From: an uncultured Clostridia bacterium
GTDB lineage: Bacteria > Bacillota > Clostridia > TANB77 > CAG-508
Length of the DNA stretch: 42,860 nt
Direction: 5' to 3'
Assembly (NCBI GenBank): GCA_947630445.1
Contig: CANRHQ010000009.1
Location: 1 to 42,860, forward strand
Below the pieces are notes generated by a model. That model did no database searches. It saw only the letters and a program-made list of their open reading frames with translations, and was not told where the DNA came from. This document shows, in pieces, positions 1 to 8,438 of this stretch; the stretch's first letter is position 1, and each line of letters begins with the position of its first letter. Position numbers and translations under genes: made by a program.

Positions 1-705
1 ACACATTCAGATGGAACTAATCAAAGTGGAGTAAAGACAATGAAATATAAATTAAACACAAGTGCAACAAAATTAGGAACAAATGCATCAAGTTATGAAA
101 GTACATTTTCAAGTAGTTCATCTAGCATACAATTAAAGTTTTCAACAAGTGAAACATACTTTTTACATGTACTAACAATAGATAGTGCAAACAACCCAAC
201 AGAAACAGTTTCAGATGCAATAAAAGTAGTATCAGATAAATTATATATATATAATCAAGGAAATACTTGCGATAGTATAACTGGTGGATGGAGAGGAGGA
301 CATACACATACTAGCTATATGCAAGCAGGCGCTACTTTCCAATTAAATAGTACTAATATGTATATTCGTAATGTTGGTAGCGGAAGTTATGCATGTATTA
401 CAAAAAATAGAATTAATATACCGAGTGTATATGAAAAAATGTATATAAAAGTAAAAGGAACAGGACAAAATAATGGTTATAAGAATAAAATTTATTTTGG
501 AGGAATTAATGAGGAATTACCAAGAAGTCTTGGATTGCAAGTAAAGGATATGTTTTACCTAGGAGAAATTATATTGAGTGGAACTTCTTATAGTACATTG
601 AGTGGAAGTATTTCAGGTTTTACAGATAGAGACTTATTCTATGTTGTATCAGATGATCGTCCAAATGCAGGAGGAATGTATATAGATTCAGTTTGGTTTG
701 AATAA
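1..705 (+). CDS. C-terminal part of a large secreted/surface protein (5' end outside window)
   Basis: The reading frame is open from base 1, so this is the tail of a longer gene; the ATG at 40 is internal. The first ~70 residues are Ser/Thr-rich and read like the end of an Ig/fibronectin-like surface repeat (SDGTNQSGVKT, then TIDSANNPTE). A distinct C-terminal domain follows (about residues 80-234) that starts near LYIYNQGNTC and contains ITGGW, many Gly/Tyr/Ser and two Cys, probably beta-rich. No LPXTG motif, SH3 or membrane anchor is seen at the C-terminus. A 12-bp terminator hairpin follows. The function is unknown; an extracellular location is inferred from composition and repeat style only. 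Confidence 0.6.
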   Translation, partial: THSDGTNQSGVKTMKYKLNTSATKLGTNASSYESTFSSSSSSIQLKFSTSETYFLHVLTIDSANNPTETVSDAIKVVSDKLYIYNQGNTCDSITGGWRGGHTHTSYMQAGATFQLNSTNMYIRNVGSGSYACITKNRINIPSVYEKMYIKVKGTGQNNGYKNKIYFGGINEELPRSLGLQVKDMFYLGEIILSGTSYSTLSGSISGFTDRDLFYVVSDDRPNAGGMYIDSVWFE

Positions 706-725
706 TAATATTAATTCTTTAATAA

Positions 726-763
726 AAAAGAGTTTAGATCATAAATATGAACTAAACTCTTTT
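726..763. terminator. Bidirectional terminator between convergent genes
   Basis: There is a perfect 12-bp stem (AAAAGAGTTTAG at 726-737 with CTAAACTCTTTT at 752-763) and a 14-nt loop. A/T tracts on both arms give a U-run in either direction, so it can serve the surface protein gene (+) and the membrane protein gene (-) that ends at 771. Confidence 0.85.
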
Positions 764-770
764 ATAATTT

Positions 771-1568
771 TTACTTTTTATAATCATGTTCACTAAATTT
801 AAAAAAGTAAGGTTTTATATCTGGTAATAAATCTTTAAAATATACTATAGAACCATCTAATTGTTGAACTTTCAAATTTGGGTAAGTTTTAATCATTTTT
901 TCATTATTAAAGAATGTATCAATCATTTTCATTCTAAAACTACTATTTGAAATAGAATCATTAATTTCAATAATGATATCTTTATGAGCAACATTCAAAT
1001 TATTTTCAGAAATCATACGAATAGTAAATAAATCAATTGCATATGCTGAAATAATACAATCAAGGGCTAAAAAAACAGTAATAATAATAGCAGTTATTTT
1101 AACAGTCTTTAAAGAGAACTTTTTAATAATATATGCCATAAAATTTCTAATTCTAGGGTGAACAACTCTCATAAGAAAAACTGCTAATATACCCCAAAAA
1201 ATAGAATAATATAAACAAATTCTACCATTAATGTTAAGTGGCATATTTGAATAATCCCACCATTTAACATGTAAAATTAATTCACCAACAAGACTAACAA
1301 AATATTCTGTTATTGATCCTATAATAATTCCACCAGCGAATAAAGTTAATCTATTTTTTTTAAAATATTGTAAAAAAATTATCATTACAACTGCGCCAAT
1401 TCCGTATATACTACAAAATGGTCCATATAAAAAACTTTGTCTACTTTCAATAACACCATATCTAACAAGTGCAAAAGTAGATTCAACAATATATCCTGCA
1501 ACACTATAAATAATAAAGTATGCAAAAATTTCCCAAAGATTAATGCCTAAAATTTTTTTATTTTTCAT
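771..1568 (-). CDS. Putative ABC-transporter-type permease of the CmpB family (PF06541-like membrane protein)
   Basis: This 265-residue integral membrane protein has about five to six hydrophobic segments. The family signatures are visible: GYIVES near residue 25, the FLYGPFCSIYGIGA block near residue 46, and WWDYSNMPLNINGRICL near residue 103. Together these identify the CmpB-like family often labelled putative ABC transporter permease. The last ~70 residues are hydrophilic. The substrate is unknown and no ABC ATPase lies nearby. The start is preceded by AGGAAG, and a sigma-A-like promoter lies at 1594-1622 on the same strand. It is a single-gene unit, convergent with the surface protein gene. 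Confidence 0.75.
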   Translation of the reverse strand: MKNKKILGINLWEIFAYFIIYSVAGYIVESTFALVRYGVIESRQSFLYGPFCSIYGIGAVVMIIFLQYFKKNRLTLFAGGIIIGSITEYFVSLVGELILHVKWWDYSNMPLNINGRICLYYSIFWGILAVFLMRVVHPRIRNFMAYIIKKFSLKTVKITAIIITVFLALDCIISAYAIDLFTIRMISENNLNVAHKDIIIEINDSISNSSFRMKMIDTFFNNEKMIKTYPNLKVQQLDGSIVYFKDLLPDIKPYFFKFSEHDYKK

Positions 1569-1593
1569 GCAATATCTTCCTTTCTATGTATCT

Positions 1594-1622
1594 ATAATAC
1601 AATATAATTATTAAAAAATCAA
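1594..1622 (-). promoter_or_regulatory. Sigma-A-type promoter of the CmpB-like gene
   Basis: Read on the minus strand: TTGATT, a 17-bp spacer, then TATTAT, about 25 nt upstream of the start codon at 1568. Confidence 0.6.
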
Positions 1623-1712
1623 ATAAAATTATTTTATATTTATTCTTTATGTAAAAATCACACTTCAAAGAAAATAACATAAAATATAGCATAATAAAAA
1701 AGAGGTGAGAAA

Positions 1713-2963
1713 ATGTCAAAATTTATAATTCAAGGAGGAAAAAAATTAGAAGGAGAAGTTAAAATATCAGGTTCAAAAAACTCTGCATTACCAATAATAG
1801 CGGCAACAATATTAAATTCGGGAAAAACAACATTATATAATGTACCAAATATTCAAGATGTCAAGACAATGTTTGAAATAATAGAAGATATAGGTGGGAA
1901 GGTTACAAAGAAAAACAATAAAATAATAATTGACACTAGTAATGTACATACATATGAAATACCAGATAATTTAATGAGAAAAATGCGTTCATCTGTAATT
2001 TTAGCAGGTGCATTATTAGGAAGGTATAAAAGAGCAAGATTTTCGTATCCAGGTGGATGTGAAATTGGTTCAAGACCAATAGATTTACACTTAAAAGGAT
2101 TTGAAAAATTAGGTATAAATATAAAAGAAGAATTTGGAGAAATAGTATGTAACGCAGATAAAATAAAAGGAACACAAATACATTTAGATTTTCCAAGCGT
2201 AGGGGCAACAGAAAACATTATATTAGCTTCATGTTTAGCAGAAGGAAAAACAATATTAACAAATTCTGCAAAAGAACCAGAAATAGAAGATTTAATAAAG
2301 TATCTAAATAAAATGGGTGCAAAAATAAAAGGAGAAGGAACAGATAAAATAGAAATAGAAGGAGTAACAAGGCTTGCTGAAGTTAGTTATAATATTATGC
2401 CAGATAGAATAGAAGCAGGAACATATTTAATAGCAGGAGCAGTAACAGGAGGAAAAATAAAAATAACAAATGTTAAACCAGAACATATAGAACCATTATT
2501 AAACAAATTAGAAGAAGCAAATTGTGAATTATCTATTGGTAAAAACTATGTAGAAATAATTGCACCTAAACGAATAAAAGCAGTAGATATAAAAACAATG
2601 CCTTATCCTGGTTTCCCTACAGATATGCAATCAATATTTGGAGCAATGTTAACAACAGCAAAAGGAACATCTATAATAACTGAAAACATATTTGAAAACA
2701 GATATAAATATATTCAAGAACTAAATAGAATGGGAGCAAAAGTAAAAATTGAAGGAAGAACAGCTATAATAAAAGGAACTAAAAGAATACAAGGTGCTAA
2801 TGTAATAGCAACTGATTTAAGAGGAGGAGCTGCATTAATAATAGAAGCCCTAGTCGCAAAAGGTATAACACAAATAGATAATATAGAATATATATTAAGA
2901 GGATATGAAAACATAGTAGAAAAATTAAAACAAATTGGTGCAAAAATATATATTGAAAAATAG
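1713..2963 (+). CDS. murA: UDP-N-acetylglucosamine 1-carboxyvinyltransferase MurA
   Basis: This cytoplasmic enzyme transfers enolpyruvate from PEP to UDP-GlcNAc, the first committed step of peptidoglycan synthesis. Its 416 residues match the family length. The N-terminal GSKNSALP motif and the catalytic-loop cysteine (C116 in YPGGCEIGSRPIDLH, the fosfomycin target position) are present, as is the C-terminal TDLRGGAALI motif. The start has a GAGGTGAG ribosome site. It opens the division cluster but has its own terminator just after the stop, so it looks monocistronic. I could not identify a convincing promoter in the AT-rich 1625-1700 stretch. Confidence 0.95.
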   Translation: MSKFIIQGGKKLEGEVKISGSKNSALPIIAATILNSGKTTLYNVPNIQDVKTMFEIIEDIGGKVTKKNNKIIIDTSNVHTYEIPDNLMRKMRSSVILAGALLGRYKRARFSYPGGCEIGSRPIDLHLKGFEKLGINIKEEFGEIVCNADKIKGTQIHLDFPSVGATENIILASCLAEGKTILTNSAKEPEIEDLIKYLNKMGAKIKGEGTDKIEIEGVTRLAEVSYNIMPDRIEAGTYLIAGAVTGGKIKITNVKPEHIEPLLNKLEEANCELSIGKNYVEIIAPKRIKAVDIKTMPYPGFPTDMQSIFGAMLTTAKGTSIITENIFENRYKYIQELNRMGAKVKIEGRTAIIKGTKRIQGANVIATDLRGGAALIIEALVAKGITQIDNIEYILRGYENIVEKLKQIGAKIYIEK

Positions 2964-2995
2964 AGAACTTACATAAATTCGTGTAAGTTCTTTTT
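2964..2995 (+). terminator. Terminator of murA
   Basis: A 10-bp stem (AGAACTTACA with TGTAAGTTCT) and an 8-nt loop, followed by a T-run, directly after the murA stop. Confidence 0.85.
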
Positions 2996-3088
2996 AAATT
3001 TTAAGAATAAATTTTACAAAAAGTATGGAAAAAACATTATATTATATGATAAAATAAAAAAGGAACTTTTTGGATAAAGGAGGTAAAT

Positions 3089-3865
3089 ATGACAAATAAA
3101 AAAAGCTATCAAAGAGAAAAAATTCGTCAAAGACAGAAGAAAAGGAAAATAATATTTTTAATTATATTATTAATGACAATAGTAATAGCATTTTGTATAT
3201 ATTTACTTACAGCAGAAACATTCCAAATACAGAGAATAGAAGTGGAAGGAAACAATCAATTAACACAAGAACAAATATGTGAACTGTCAGGAATAAAAAT
3301 AGGAGATAACATATTTAGTACTTTAGAAATAGTAACAAGAGTAAAACTAAAACAAAATGGATACATAGAAGATGTAACATTAGAAAAAACATATCCAAAT
3401 TCAGTAAAAATAAAAATTACAGAAAGGCAAATACAATATCAAATATTAACAGAAACAGGTTGTTATATATATATAGATGAGCAAGGACATATCATAAATT
3501 ATTCATTAGACAATTTAGGAATTTTTACAATAACAGGCATGCAAATAGATGAAAATAATATAGAAGGAGTAAGTCGATTAGGAGAAGAAGACTTGCAAAG
3601 AATGGAAAATGTTTTGCAAATAAGAGAAGAAGCGAAAAAAATTGGTATAAATGATCAAATACAGCAAATAGACACAAAAGAAGAATACATTATTCATTTA
3701 AGTGAAAATAAAGTTATTATAAATCTAGGAGATGCAACAAATTTAAAAAATAGGATGTTATATGTAGAAGCAATTTTAAAAGAAGAAAGTGGAAAAGCAG
3801 GTACAATATATGTAAATGGCAATTTAAATGATGGATTTGCTCCATATTTTAATGAAAATATTTAA
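3089..3865 (+). CDS. divIB: Cell division protein FtsQ/DivIB
   Basis: This is the bitopic septal protein that scaffolds division with FtsL/DivIC and the septal PBP. Of 258 residues, the first ~20 are basic and cytoplasmic, and about residues 23-43 form one membrane helix. A POTRA domain follows, with the typical opening IQRIEVEGNNQLTQEQI, and then the FtsQ domain outside the cell. An AAAGGAGG ribosome site precedes the ATG. It is the first gene of a run through two DUF881 genes and sbp, with 11-16 nt gaps. The assignment rests on domain order and on its position between murA and ftsA. Confidence 0.9.
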   Translation: MTNKKSYQREKIRQRQKKRKIIFLIILLMTIVIAFCIYLLTAETFQIQRIEVEGNNQLTQEQICELSGIKIGDNIFSTLEIVTRVKLKQNGYIEDVTLEKTYPNSVKIKITERQIQYQILTETGCYIYIDEQGHIINYSLDNLGIFTITGMQIDENNIEGVSRLGEEDLQRMENVLQIREEAKKIGINDQIQQIDTKEEYIIHLSENKVIINLGDATNLKNRMLYVEAILKEESGKAGTIYVNGNLNDGFAPYFNENI

Positions 3866-3881
3866 AGGAAGAGAGGACAAT

Positions 3882-4604
3882 ATGAATAATAAAAAAGTTA
3901 TTAGTTTTATATTAGGTTTAATGTGTGTATTATTAACATATGGAATAGTAGTACAAGTTAAAACTATAAACAGTACAGGTACTACAACTAGTACAAATGC
4001 AAAAGCAAATGAGTTAAAAGATGCTGTATTAAAAGCAAAAGAAAAATATGATAACTTATATAGAGAATTAGAACAAGCAGAGAAAAATTTAGAGGAAGAA
4101 AGAGCAAATGCAACACAAAATAATAGTGAATTATCAGAACTAGAAAATTCAATAAAAGAAGCCAATAAAGCATTAGGATTAACAGAAGTAACTGGAAAAG
4201 GTATAGAAATTGTTTTAGATGATAATAACAAAATTCCTTTAAATTCATGGGCATTAGATCCTAATATTTTAATTGTTCATGACACAGATATTATGACAGT
4301 AGTTAACGAATTAAAAAATTCTGGGGCAGAAGCAATATCAATAAATGACCAAAGAATAGTTACAACATCTGCAATAGAATGTGATGGAAATGTAATAAAA
4401 ATAAATGGAGTAAAAATAGGAGCACCATTTGAAATTAAAGCAATAGGACTTCAAGAAGTATTAATTAATGTAAACAAAGTTGGAGGATACTTAAATTATT
4501 TAAAAGAAGATAGATTTTTAGAAGTAAGTATAAATAAGGTAGATGAAATTAAAATTCCTAAATATACAGGAGTAATGAAGTTTGAGTATGCTGAAAGTAA
4601 ATAA
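3882..4604 (+). CDS. DUF881 family protein, first paralogue
   Basis: The 240-residue protein has an N-terminal membrane helix (about residues 7-26) and a coiled-coil-like stretch (about 45-95, rich in Lys/Glu/Leu). The extracytoplasmic DUF881 domain follows, with the family hallmarks GKGIEIVLDD and AEAISINDQRIV. The family is widespread in Firmicutes division clusters; its molecular role is not established. ATG 3882 is chosen because GAGAGG lies 5 nt upstream; a longer frame from 3828 would overlap divIB. It is paired with a second DUF881 gene 11 nt downstream. Confidence 0.85.
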   Translation: MNNKKVISFILGLMCVLLTYGIVVQVKTINSTGTTTSTNAKANELKDAVLKAKEKYDNLYRELEQAEKNLEEERANATQNNSELSELENSIKEANKALGLTEVTGKGIEIVLDDNNKIPLNSWALDPNILIVHDTDIMTVVNELKNSGAEAISINDQRIVTTSAIECDGNVIKINGVKIGAPFEIKAIGLQEVLINVNKVGGYLNYLKEDRFLEVSINKVDEIKIPKYTGVMKFEYAESK

Positions 4605-4615
4605 TGGAGGTTACT

Positions 4616-5338
4616 ATGAAAATAAAAATTAACAAAGAAAAAACAGTAATGGCAATTGCAATAGGAATTTCTTGTTTTGCTCTAATGTTAGTAATGTTTA
4701 TGCAATTTAAAGTAGTGAGACAAACTAATATAACAGAAATAGAAACAATGAGAGAATCAGAATTAAGGGCAGAATTAACAAGTTGGCAAGAAAAATATAA
4801 AGAAATTAATGAAAGATATCAAGAAATAACAAATACTATATCACAATATCAAAATGAAAGTGAATCAGATCAACAAACAGCACAATTATTAGAAAAAGAG
4901 TTGGAACAATTAAATCTTGCATTAGGAAAAACAGATGTAGAAGGACAAGGAATAATAATAGCTTTAACGGATAATGAAGGAAAACAAATAGATGATAGAC
5001 TTGTAGACAGAATATATCCAGAAGATTTATTATTAGTAGTTAATGCGTTATTTGGAGCAGGAGCAGAAGCAATATCAATAAATGATCAAAGAATAATTGC
5101 AATGTCAGATATATCATCAATTGGAGATGTATTTTTAAGAGTAAATAGTGAAAGGATAAGTTCACCATATATAATAAAAGCAATAGGAGATATAACATAT
5201 CTTCAAAGTGCAATATTAGGTAAAGGTGGATGTATAGATCAATTAAAAGAAGCTGGTCATGATGCAACAGTTACAGAAGGAAGAAGAATTGAAATTGAAA
5301 AATATAACAAGACAATAAGAACAGATCATATAGATTAA
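4616..5338 (+). CDS. DUF881 family protein, second paralogue
   Basis: A 240-residue protein with the same architecture as its upstream neighbour: an N-terminal membrane helix (about 10-30), an Arg/Glu/Gln-rich coiled coil (about 45-105), then a DUF881 domain with GQGIIIALTDNEG and AEAISINDQRIIA. The start at 4616 has TGGAGG 5 nt upstream; the in-frame ATG at 4604 overlaps the previous stop and has no ribosome site. The two proteins differ across most of their length, so this is an old paralogous pair rather than a recent duplication. A joint envelope or division role is inferred from location only. Confidence 0.85.
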   Translation: MKIKINKEKTVMAIAIGISCFALMLVMFMQFKVVRQTNITEIETMRESELRAELTSWQEKYKEINERYQEITNTISQYQNESESDQQTAQLLEKELEQLNLALGKTDVEGQGIIIALTDNEGKQIDDRLVDRIYPEDLLLVVNALFGAGAEAISINDQRIIAMSDISSIGDVFLRVNSERISSPYIIKAIGDITYLQSAILGKGGCIDQLKEAGHDATVTEGRRIEIEKYNKTIRTDHID

Positions 5339-5353
5339 AGGAGGAATGGTAAA

Positions 5354-5728
5354 ATGATAATTATAGCAATATTAATAGGATGTATAGTAGGTGCAATAAT
5401 AGGAATAAATGCGCCAATAATACCATATACATATTCAACATTTCTAGCAATTGCAGTTGTTGCAGCATTAGATTCTGTATTTGGAGGAATAACATCAGTA
5501 TTAAAAAAGAATTTCGACCTAACAATATTTATTTCAGGCTTTTTCTGTAATAGTATATTATCTATAGCCTTAACATATTTAGGACAAAAATTAAATTTAG
5601 ATATATACTTAGCAGCACTAGTTGTATTTGTAGGAAGAATGTTTACAAATTTAACTATCATAAGAAGACATTATATAGAAAAATGGATGACAAAAAAACA
5701 AGAAAATGTGGAAAATGTGCAGGAGTAG
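5354..5728 (+). CDS. sbp: Small basic protein Sbp (DUF1290)
   Basis: A 124-residue membrane protein with about three to four hydrophobic segments, opening with MIIIAILIGCIVGAIIGI and containing the conserved ALDSVFGG block. The C-terminus is basic and Glu-rich. It sits between the DUF881 pair and ftsA, the position of sbp upstream of ftsA in many Firmicutes. The exact function is unknown. A good AAAGGAGG ribosome site lies before ATG 5354. Confidence 0.85.
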   Translation: MIIIAILIGCIVGAIIGINAPIIPYTYSTFLAIAVVAALDSVFGGITSVLKKNFDLTIFISGFFCNSILSIALTYLGQKLNLDIYLAALVVFVGRMFTNLTIIRRHYIEKWMTKKQENVENVQE

Positions 5729-5745
5729 GAAAAGAGCAAAAAAGA

Positions 5746-5810
5746 TTACAAAAATATTACATAGTATTACAAAATTGTTTCAAAAATATTTCAAAAATAT
5801 TTCAAATTGT
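5746..5810 (+). repeat. Helically phased 11-nt repeats upstream of the ftsA promoter
   Basis: Six consecutive units of about 11 nt, consensus TTWCAAAAATA, begin at 5746, 5757 (a 10-nt unit), 5767, 5778, 5789 and 5800. Units 4 and 5 are identical (TTTCAAAAATA). The array ends one base before the TTGACA -35 at 5812. An 11-nt period is about one helical turn, so the A-tracts face the same side. It may act as an intrinsic bend, an UP-element array or a multi-site binding region. Confidence 0.7.
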
Positions 5811-5811
5811 A

Positions 5812-5840
5812 TTGACAATTGTCTTAAAATGTAATATATA
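5812..5840 (+). promoter_or_regulatory. Sigma-A promoter of ftsA with a palindrome over the -35
   Basis: TTGACA (5812-5817), 17-bp spacer, TATATA (5835-5840). The perfect 10-bp palindrome GACAATTGTC (5814-5823) overlaps the -35 and may be an operator. The phased repeats lie immediately upstream. Confidence 0.75.
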
Positions 5841-5879
5841 TAACACTAAAGAAAACACAAATAAAATGGAGGAATTATC

Positions 5880-7109
5880 TTGGCAATAGGTGATATCATA
5901 GTTGGTATTGATATTGGTACGTCTAAAGTATGCACAGTTGTTGGGGAAGTAAATAATTTCGGACAAATCGAAACTATATGTAGTACATCTTGCAAATGTA
6001 AAGGACTAAAAAAAGGCAAAATAATAAATGAAGAAGAAATTAGTCTAAGTCTTGCAAAAACTATCAAAGATGCCGAGGAAGAAGCAAACTTTAAAATAAA
6101 TTCAGCATATGTAACAATTCCAGGAAAATATGTAACAATAGTACAAAACAGCGTATTAAAAGAGTTAAAAGACAAGTTTGCGGGAATAGCATTAAAAGAT
6201 GTACAAAGCGCAATAATGCTAGCTAAAGACATAGAAATACCAGAAGGAAAAACAATAATAGATATAGTACCATCAGAAGTAATACTTGATAATGGAAAGA
6301 TTGTATCAGATCCAATTGGTAACTTAAGTTCAAGTTTTACTTTAAATACACAAGTTATATTAGCAGAAAAAGAATATGTTAGACAATTAACATCAATATT
6401 TAAAAGAGTTGGTATAGAAATAGATGGAATTATACCAACAGCACTTGCAGAAAAAAATTTGATGTTAGACACTAACGAATTACATGATAATGTAATGTTA
6501 TTAGATATAGGAGCAGGAAATACAGAAATAGGTGTATTTGAGGGTAATAATTTTACTTATACAAATACAATTCCACTTGGAGGAGATAACATTACAAACG
6601 ATATATCATTAGTGCTAAACATATCAGAAGAAGAGGCAGAAAAGTTAAAAAAACAATATGGGTTAGCTTTAAAATCATTTATAGATAATGATAATGAAAT
6701 TATGCTAAATACATGTAAAGATGAGAACAGAAACAAAGTTATAAAAAGTTCTGAACTAATCGAAATTATAGAAGCAAGAATAGAAGAAATCTTTACAATA
6801 GTAAATAAAGACATAACAAATAATAATGTAAAGGCAGATATTAATACGGTAATATTAACAGGTAGAGGAATTACTAACATTAATAAAAGTGATGTAGCGG
6901 GTAAAATTAATCTAAATATACCTGTAAAAATGTCAACAGGTAGGTTAATAAGTACTGTAAAGCCAGAATTTAGGACAAGCTATGCATTAGTAAGATACAT
7001 TGCAGCAAGACCATTTGCAAAATCAGTATCAAGTAAAATTGATTCACAATCAAATGAAAATGTATTCAAAGTAATAGCAGATAGAATTAAAGAATTCTTT
7101 TATTCTTAA
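5880..7109 (+). CDS. ftsA: Cell division protein FtsA
   Basis: This actin-like ATPase tethers FtsZ to the membrane. Its 409 residues include the phosphate-1 motif DIGTSKVCTVVGE near residue 10, the phosphate-2 motif LLDIGAGNTEIGVFEG near residue 203, and a C-terminal amphipathic helix (FKVIADRIKEFFYS) that fits the membrane-targeting sequence. The start is TTG at 5880 with TGGAGGA 6 nt upstream; no ATG or GTG fits the conserved N-terminus. It has its own promoter and lies 70 nt before ftsZ. A small hairpin without a T-run (7112-7125) lies in that gap. Confidence 0.93.
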   Translation: MAIGDIIVGIDIGTSKVCTVVGEVNNFGQIETICSTSCKCKGLKKGKIINEEEISLSLAKTIKDAEEEANFKINSAYVTIPGKYVTIVQNSVLKELKDKFAGIALKDVQSAIMLAKDIEIPEGKTIIDIVPSEVILDNGKIVSDPIGNLSSSFTLNTQVILAEKEYVRQLTSIFKRVGIEIDGIIPTALAEKNLMLDTNELHDNVMLLDIGAGNTEIGVFEGNNFTYTNTIPLGGDNITNDISLVLNISEEEAEKLKKQYGLALKSFIDNDNEIMLNTCKDENRNKVIKSSELIEIIEARIEEIFTIVNKDITNNNVKADINTVILTGRGITNINKSDVAGKINLNIPVKMSTGRLISTVKPEFRTSYALVRYIAARPFAKSVSSKIDSQSNENVFKVIADRIKEFFYS

Positions 7110-7130
7110 AATAGCATTTATGCTAATAAA

Positions 7131-7159
7131 TTACAAAGTTATTAATTTTAAAATATAGT
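7131..7159 (+). promoter_or_regulatory. Probable promoter of ftsZ
   Basis: TTACAA (7131-7136), 17-bp spacer, TATAGT (7154-7159), 20 nt before the ftsZ start. It would let ftsZ be made independently of ftsA. It is a weaker match than the ftsA promoter. Confidence 0.5.
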
Positions 7160-7179
7160 TTTATGGGGAGGAAATCTTT

Positions 7180-8292
7180 ATGATGGAATATGAAGATGTA
7201 ACAATGATGGATGGAACAGCTACAATAAAAGTTATTGGTGTAGGTGGAGCCGGAAATAATGCAGTAAATAGAATGATAGAAGCAGGAATAAAAGGTGTAG
7301 ATTTTATTGCTGTAAATACAGATAGACAAGCACTACAAAAATCAAAAGCAGGAGCAAAAATACAAATAGGAGAAAAAATAACAAGAGGATTAGGAGCCGG
7401 AGCCAATCCAGATATTGGAGCTCAATCAGCAGAAGAAAACAAATCTGAAATAGCCGAAACACTAAGAGGAGCAGATATGGTTTTTGTTACAGCTGGAATG
7501 GGTGGAGGAACAGGAACAGGAGCAGCACCAATTGTTGCACAAGCAGCTAAAGAAATGGGAATATTAACAATAGGAGTTGTTACAAAACCATTTACATTTG
7601 AAGGAAAGAAAAGACTTTCTCAAGCAGAAAGAGGAATTGAGAGTCTAAAAGGAAAAGTAGATTCATTAGTTGTAATACCAAATGATAAATTGTTACAAAT
7701 AATAGATAGAAAAACATCAATAAATGAAGCATTTAGAATGGCTGATGATGTATTAAGACAAGGTGTACAAGGTATATCAGATTTAATTGCTGTTACAGGA
7801 ACAGTAAACCTTGACTTTGCAGATGTAAAAACAATAATGTTAAATACAGGAATGGCACATATGGGAATAGGTAGAGCATCAGGAGAAAATAGAGCAGAAG
7901 ATGCAGCAAAACAAGCAGTACAAAGTCCTTTACTAGAAACATCAATAGAAGGAGCAAGAGGAGTTATAATAAATATAACTGGTGGAGAAGATTTAGGATT
8001 ACATGAAGTAAATACTGCAGCTGAATTAGTTCAACGCAGTGTAGATCCTGAAGCAAATATTATATTTGGTACAGTTACAGACCCAGATATGAAAGATGAA
8101 ATATTAATAACTGTTATAGCAACAGGATTTGAAAAAACAGAAGCTCGTAATGCAGCAAGTGTTGATAATTTTGTAAATAAAACATGGGAGAAAAAGATGA
8201 GTTCTATTCCATCAACAGCAGATGTTAACTCATCACAAGGAGACCTAGATATACCAGCATTTTTACGTAAAAACAAAAATAAAAATATGTAG
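7180..8292 (+). CDS. ftsZ: Cell division GTPase FtsZ
   Basis: This tubulin homologue polymerises into the Z-ring. Its 370 residues show the N-terminal [13 protein letters not shown] motif, the tubulin signature [10 protein letters not shown] near residue 108, and the conserved C-terminal peptide DIPAFLRK, which binds FtsA and other partners. The linker before that peptide is short. GGGGAGG lies 8 nt before ATG 7180; a second ATG directly follows. A strong terminator follows the gene, so ftsZ transcription is separated from spoIIGA. Confidence 0.97.
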   Translation: MMEYEDVTMMDGTATIKVIGVGGAGNNAVNRMIEAGIKGVDFIAVNTDRQALQKSKAGAKIQIGEKITRGLGAGANPDIGAQSAEENKSEIAETLRGADMVFVTAGMGGGTGTGAAPIVAQAAKEMGILTIGVVTKPFTFEGKKRLSQAERGIESLKGKVDSLVVIPNDKLLQIIDRKTSINEAFRMADDVLRQGVQGISDLIAVTGTVNLDFADVKTIMLNTGMAHMGIGRASGENRAEDAAKQAVQSPLLETSIEGARGVIINITGGEDLGLHEVNTAAELVQRSVDPEANIIFGTVTDPDMKDEILITVIATGFEKTEARNAASVDNFVNKTWEKKMSSIPSTADVNSSQGDLDIPAFLRKNKNKNM

Positions 8293-8322
8293 TGATAATT
8301 AAAAAGAATATCTATAATTATG

Positions 8323-8378
8323 CGGAATTAATATTTTTTAGCAATTATATTGTTTAGAAAATATTAATTCCGTTTTTT
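8323..8378 (+). terminator. Strong terminator of ftsZ
   Basis: A perfect 15-bp stem (CGGAATTAATATTTT at 8323-8337 with its complement at 8358-8372), a 20-nt loop, and six T residues. Confidence 0.9.
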
Positions 8379-8386
8379 AATTTTAG

Positions 8387-8416
8387 TTGCAACAAAAGAC
8401 AAAATTTGCATATAAA
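8387..8416 (+). promoter_or_regulatory. Possible promoter of spoIIGA
   Basis: TTGCAA (8387-8392), 18-bp spacer, TATAAA (8411-8416). It lies between the ftsZ terminator and spoIIGA. A weak Spo0A-box-like element (TTTGTC on the minus strand, near 8398-8403) overlaps the spacer. If this promoter is right, the in-frame TTG at 8406 cannot be the start codon. Confidence 0.4.
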
Positions 8417-8438
8417 AAAATATATAATAATCAAGAAG

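Noticed and set aside
3882..5338. Two adjacent DUF881 genes as a recent duplication or assembly artefact
   Set aside because: They share the family motifs only; most of the sequence differs, and this pairing is common in Firmicutes.
5746..5810. Possible CRISPR array
   Set aside because: The units are 11 nt with no spacers and no cas genes nearby.
7112..7125. Hairpin TAGCAT-TT-ATGCTA between ftsA and ftsZ as a terminator
   Set aside because: A 6-bp stem with a 2-nt gap and no T-run.
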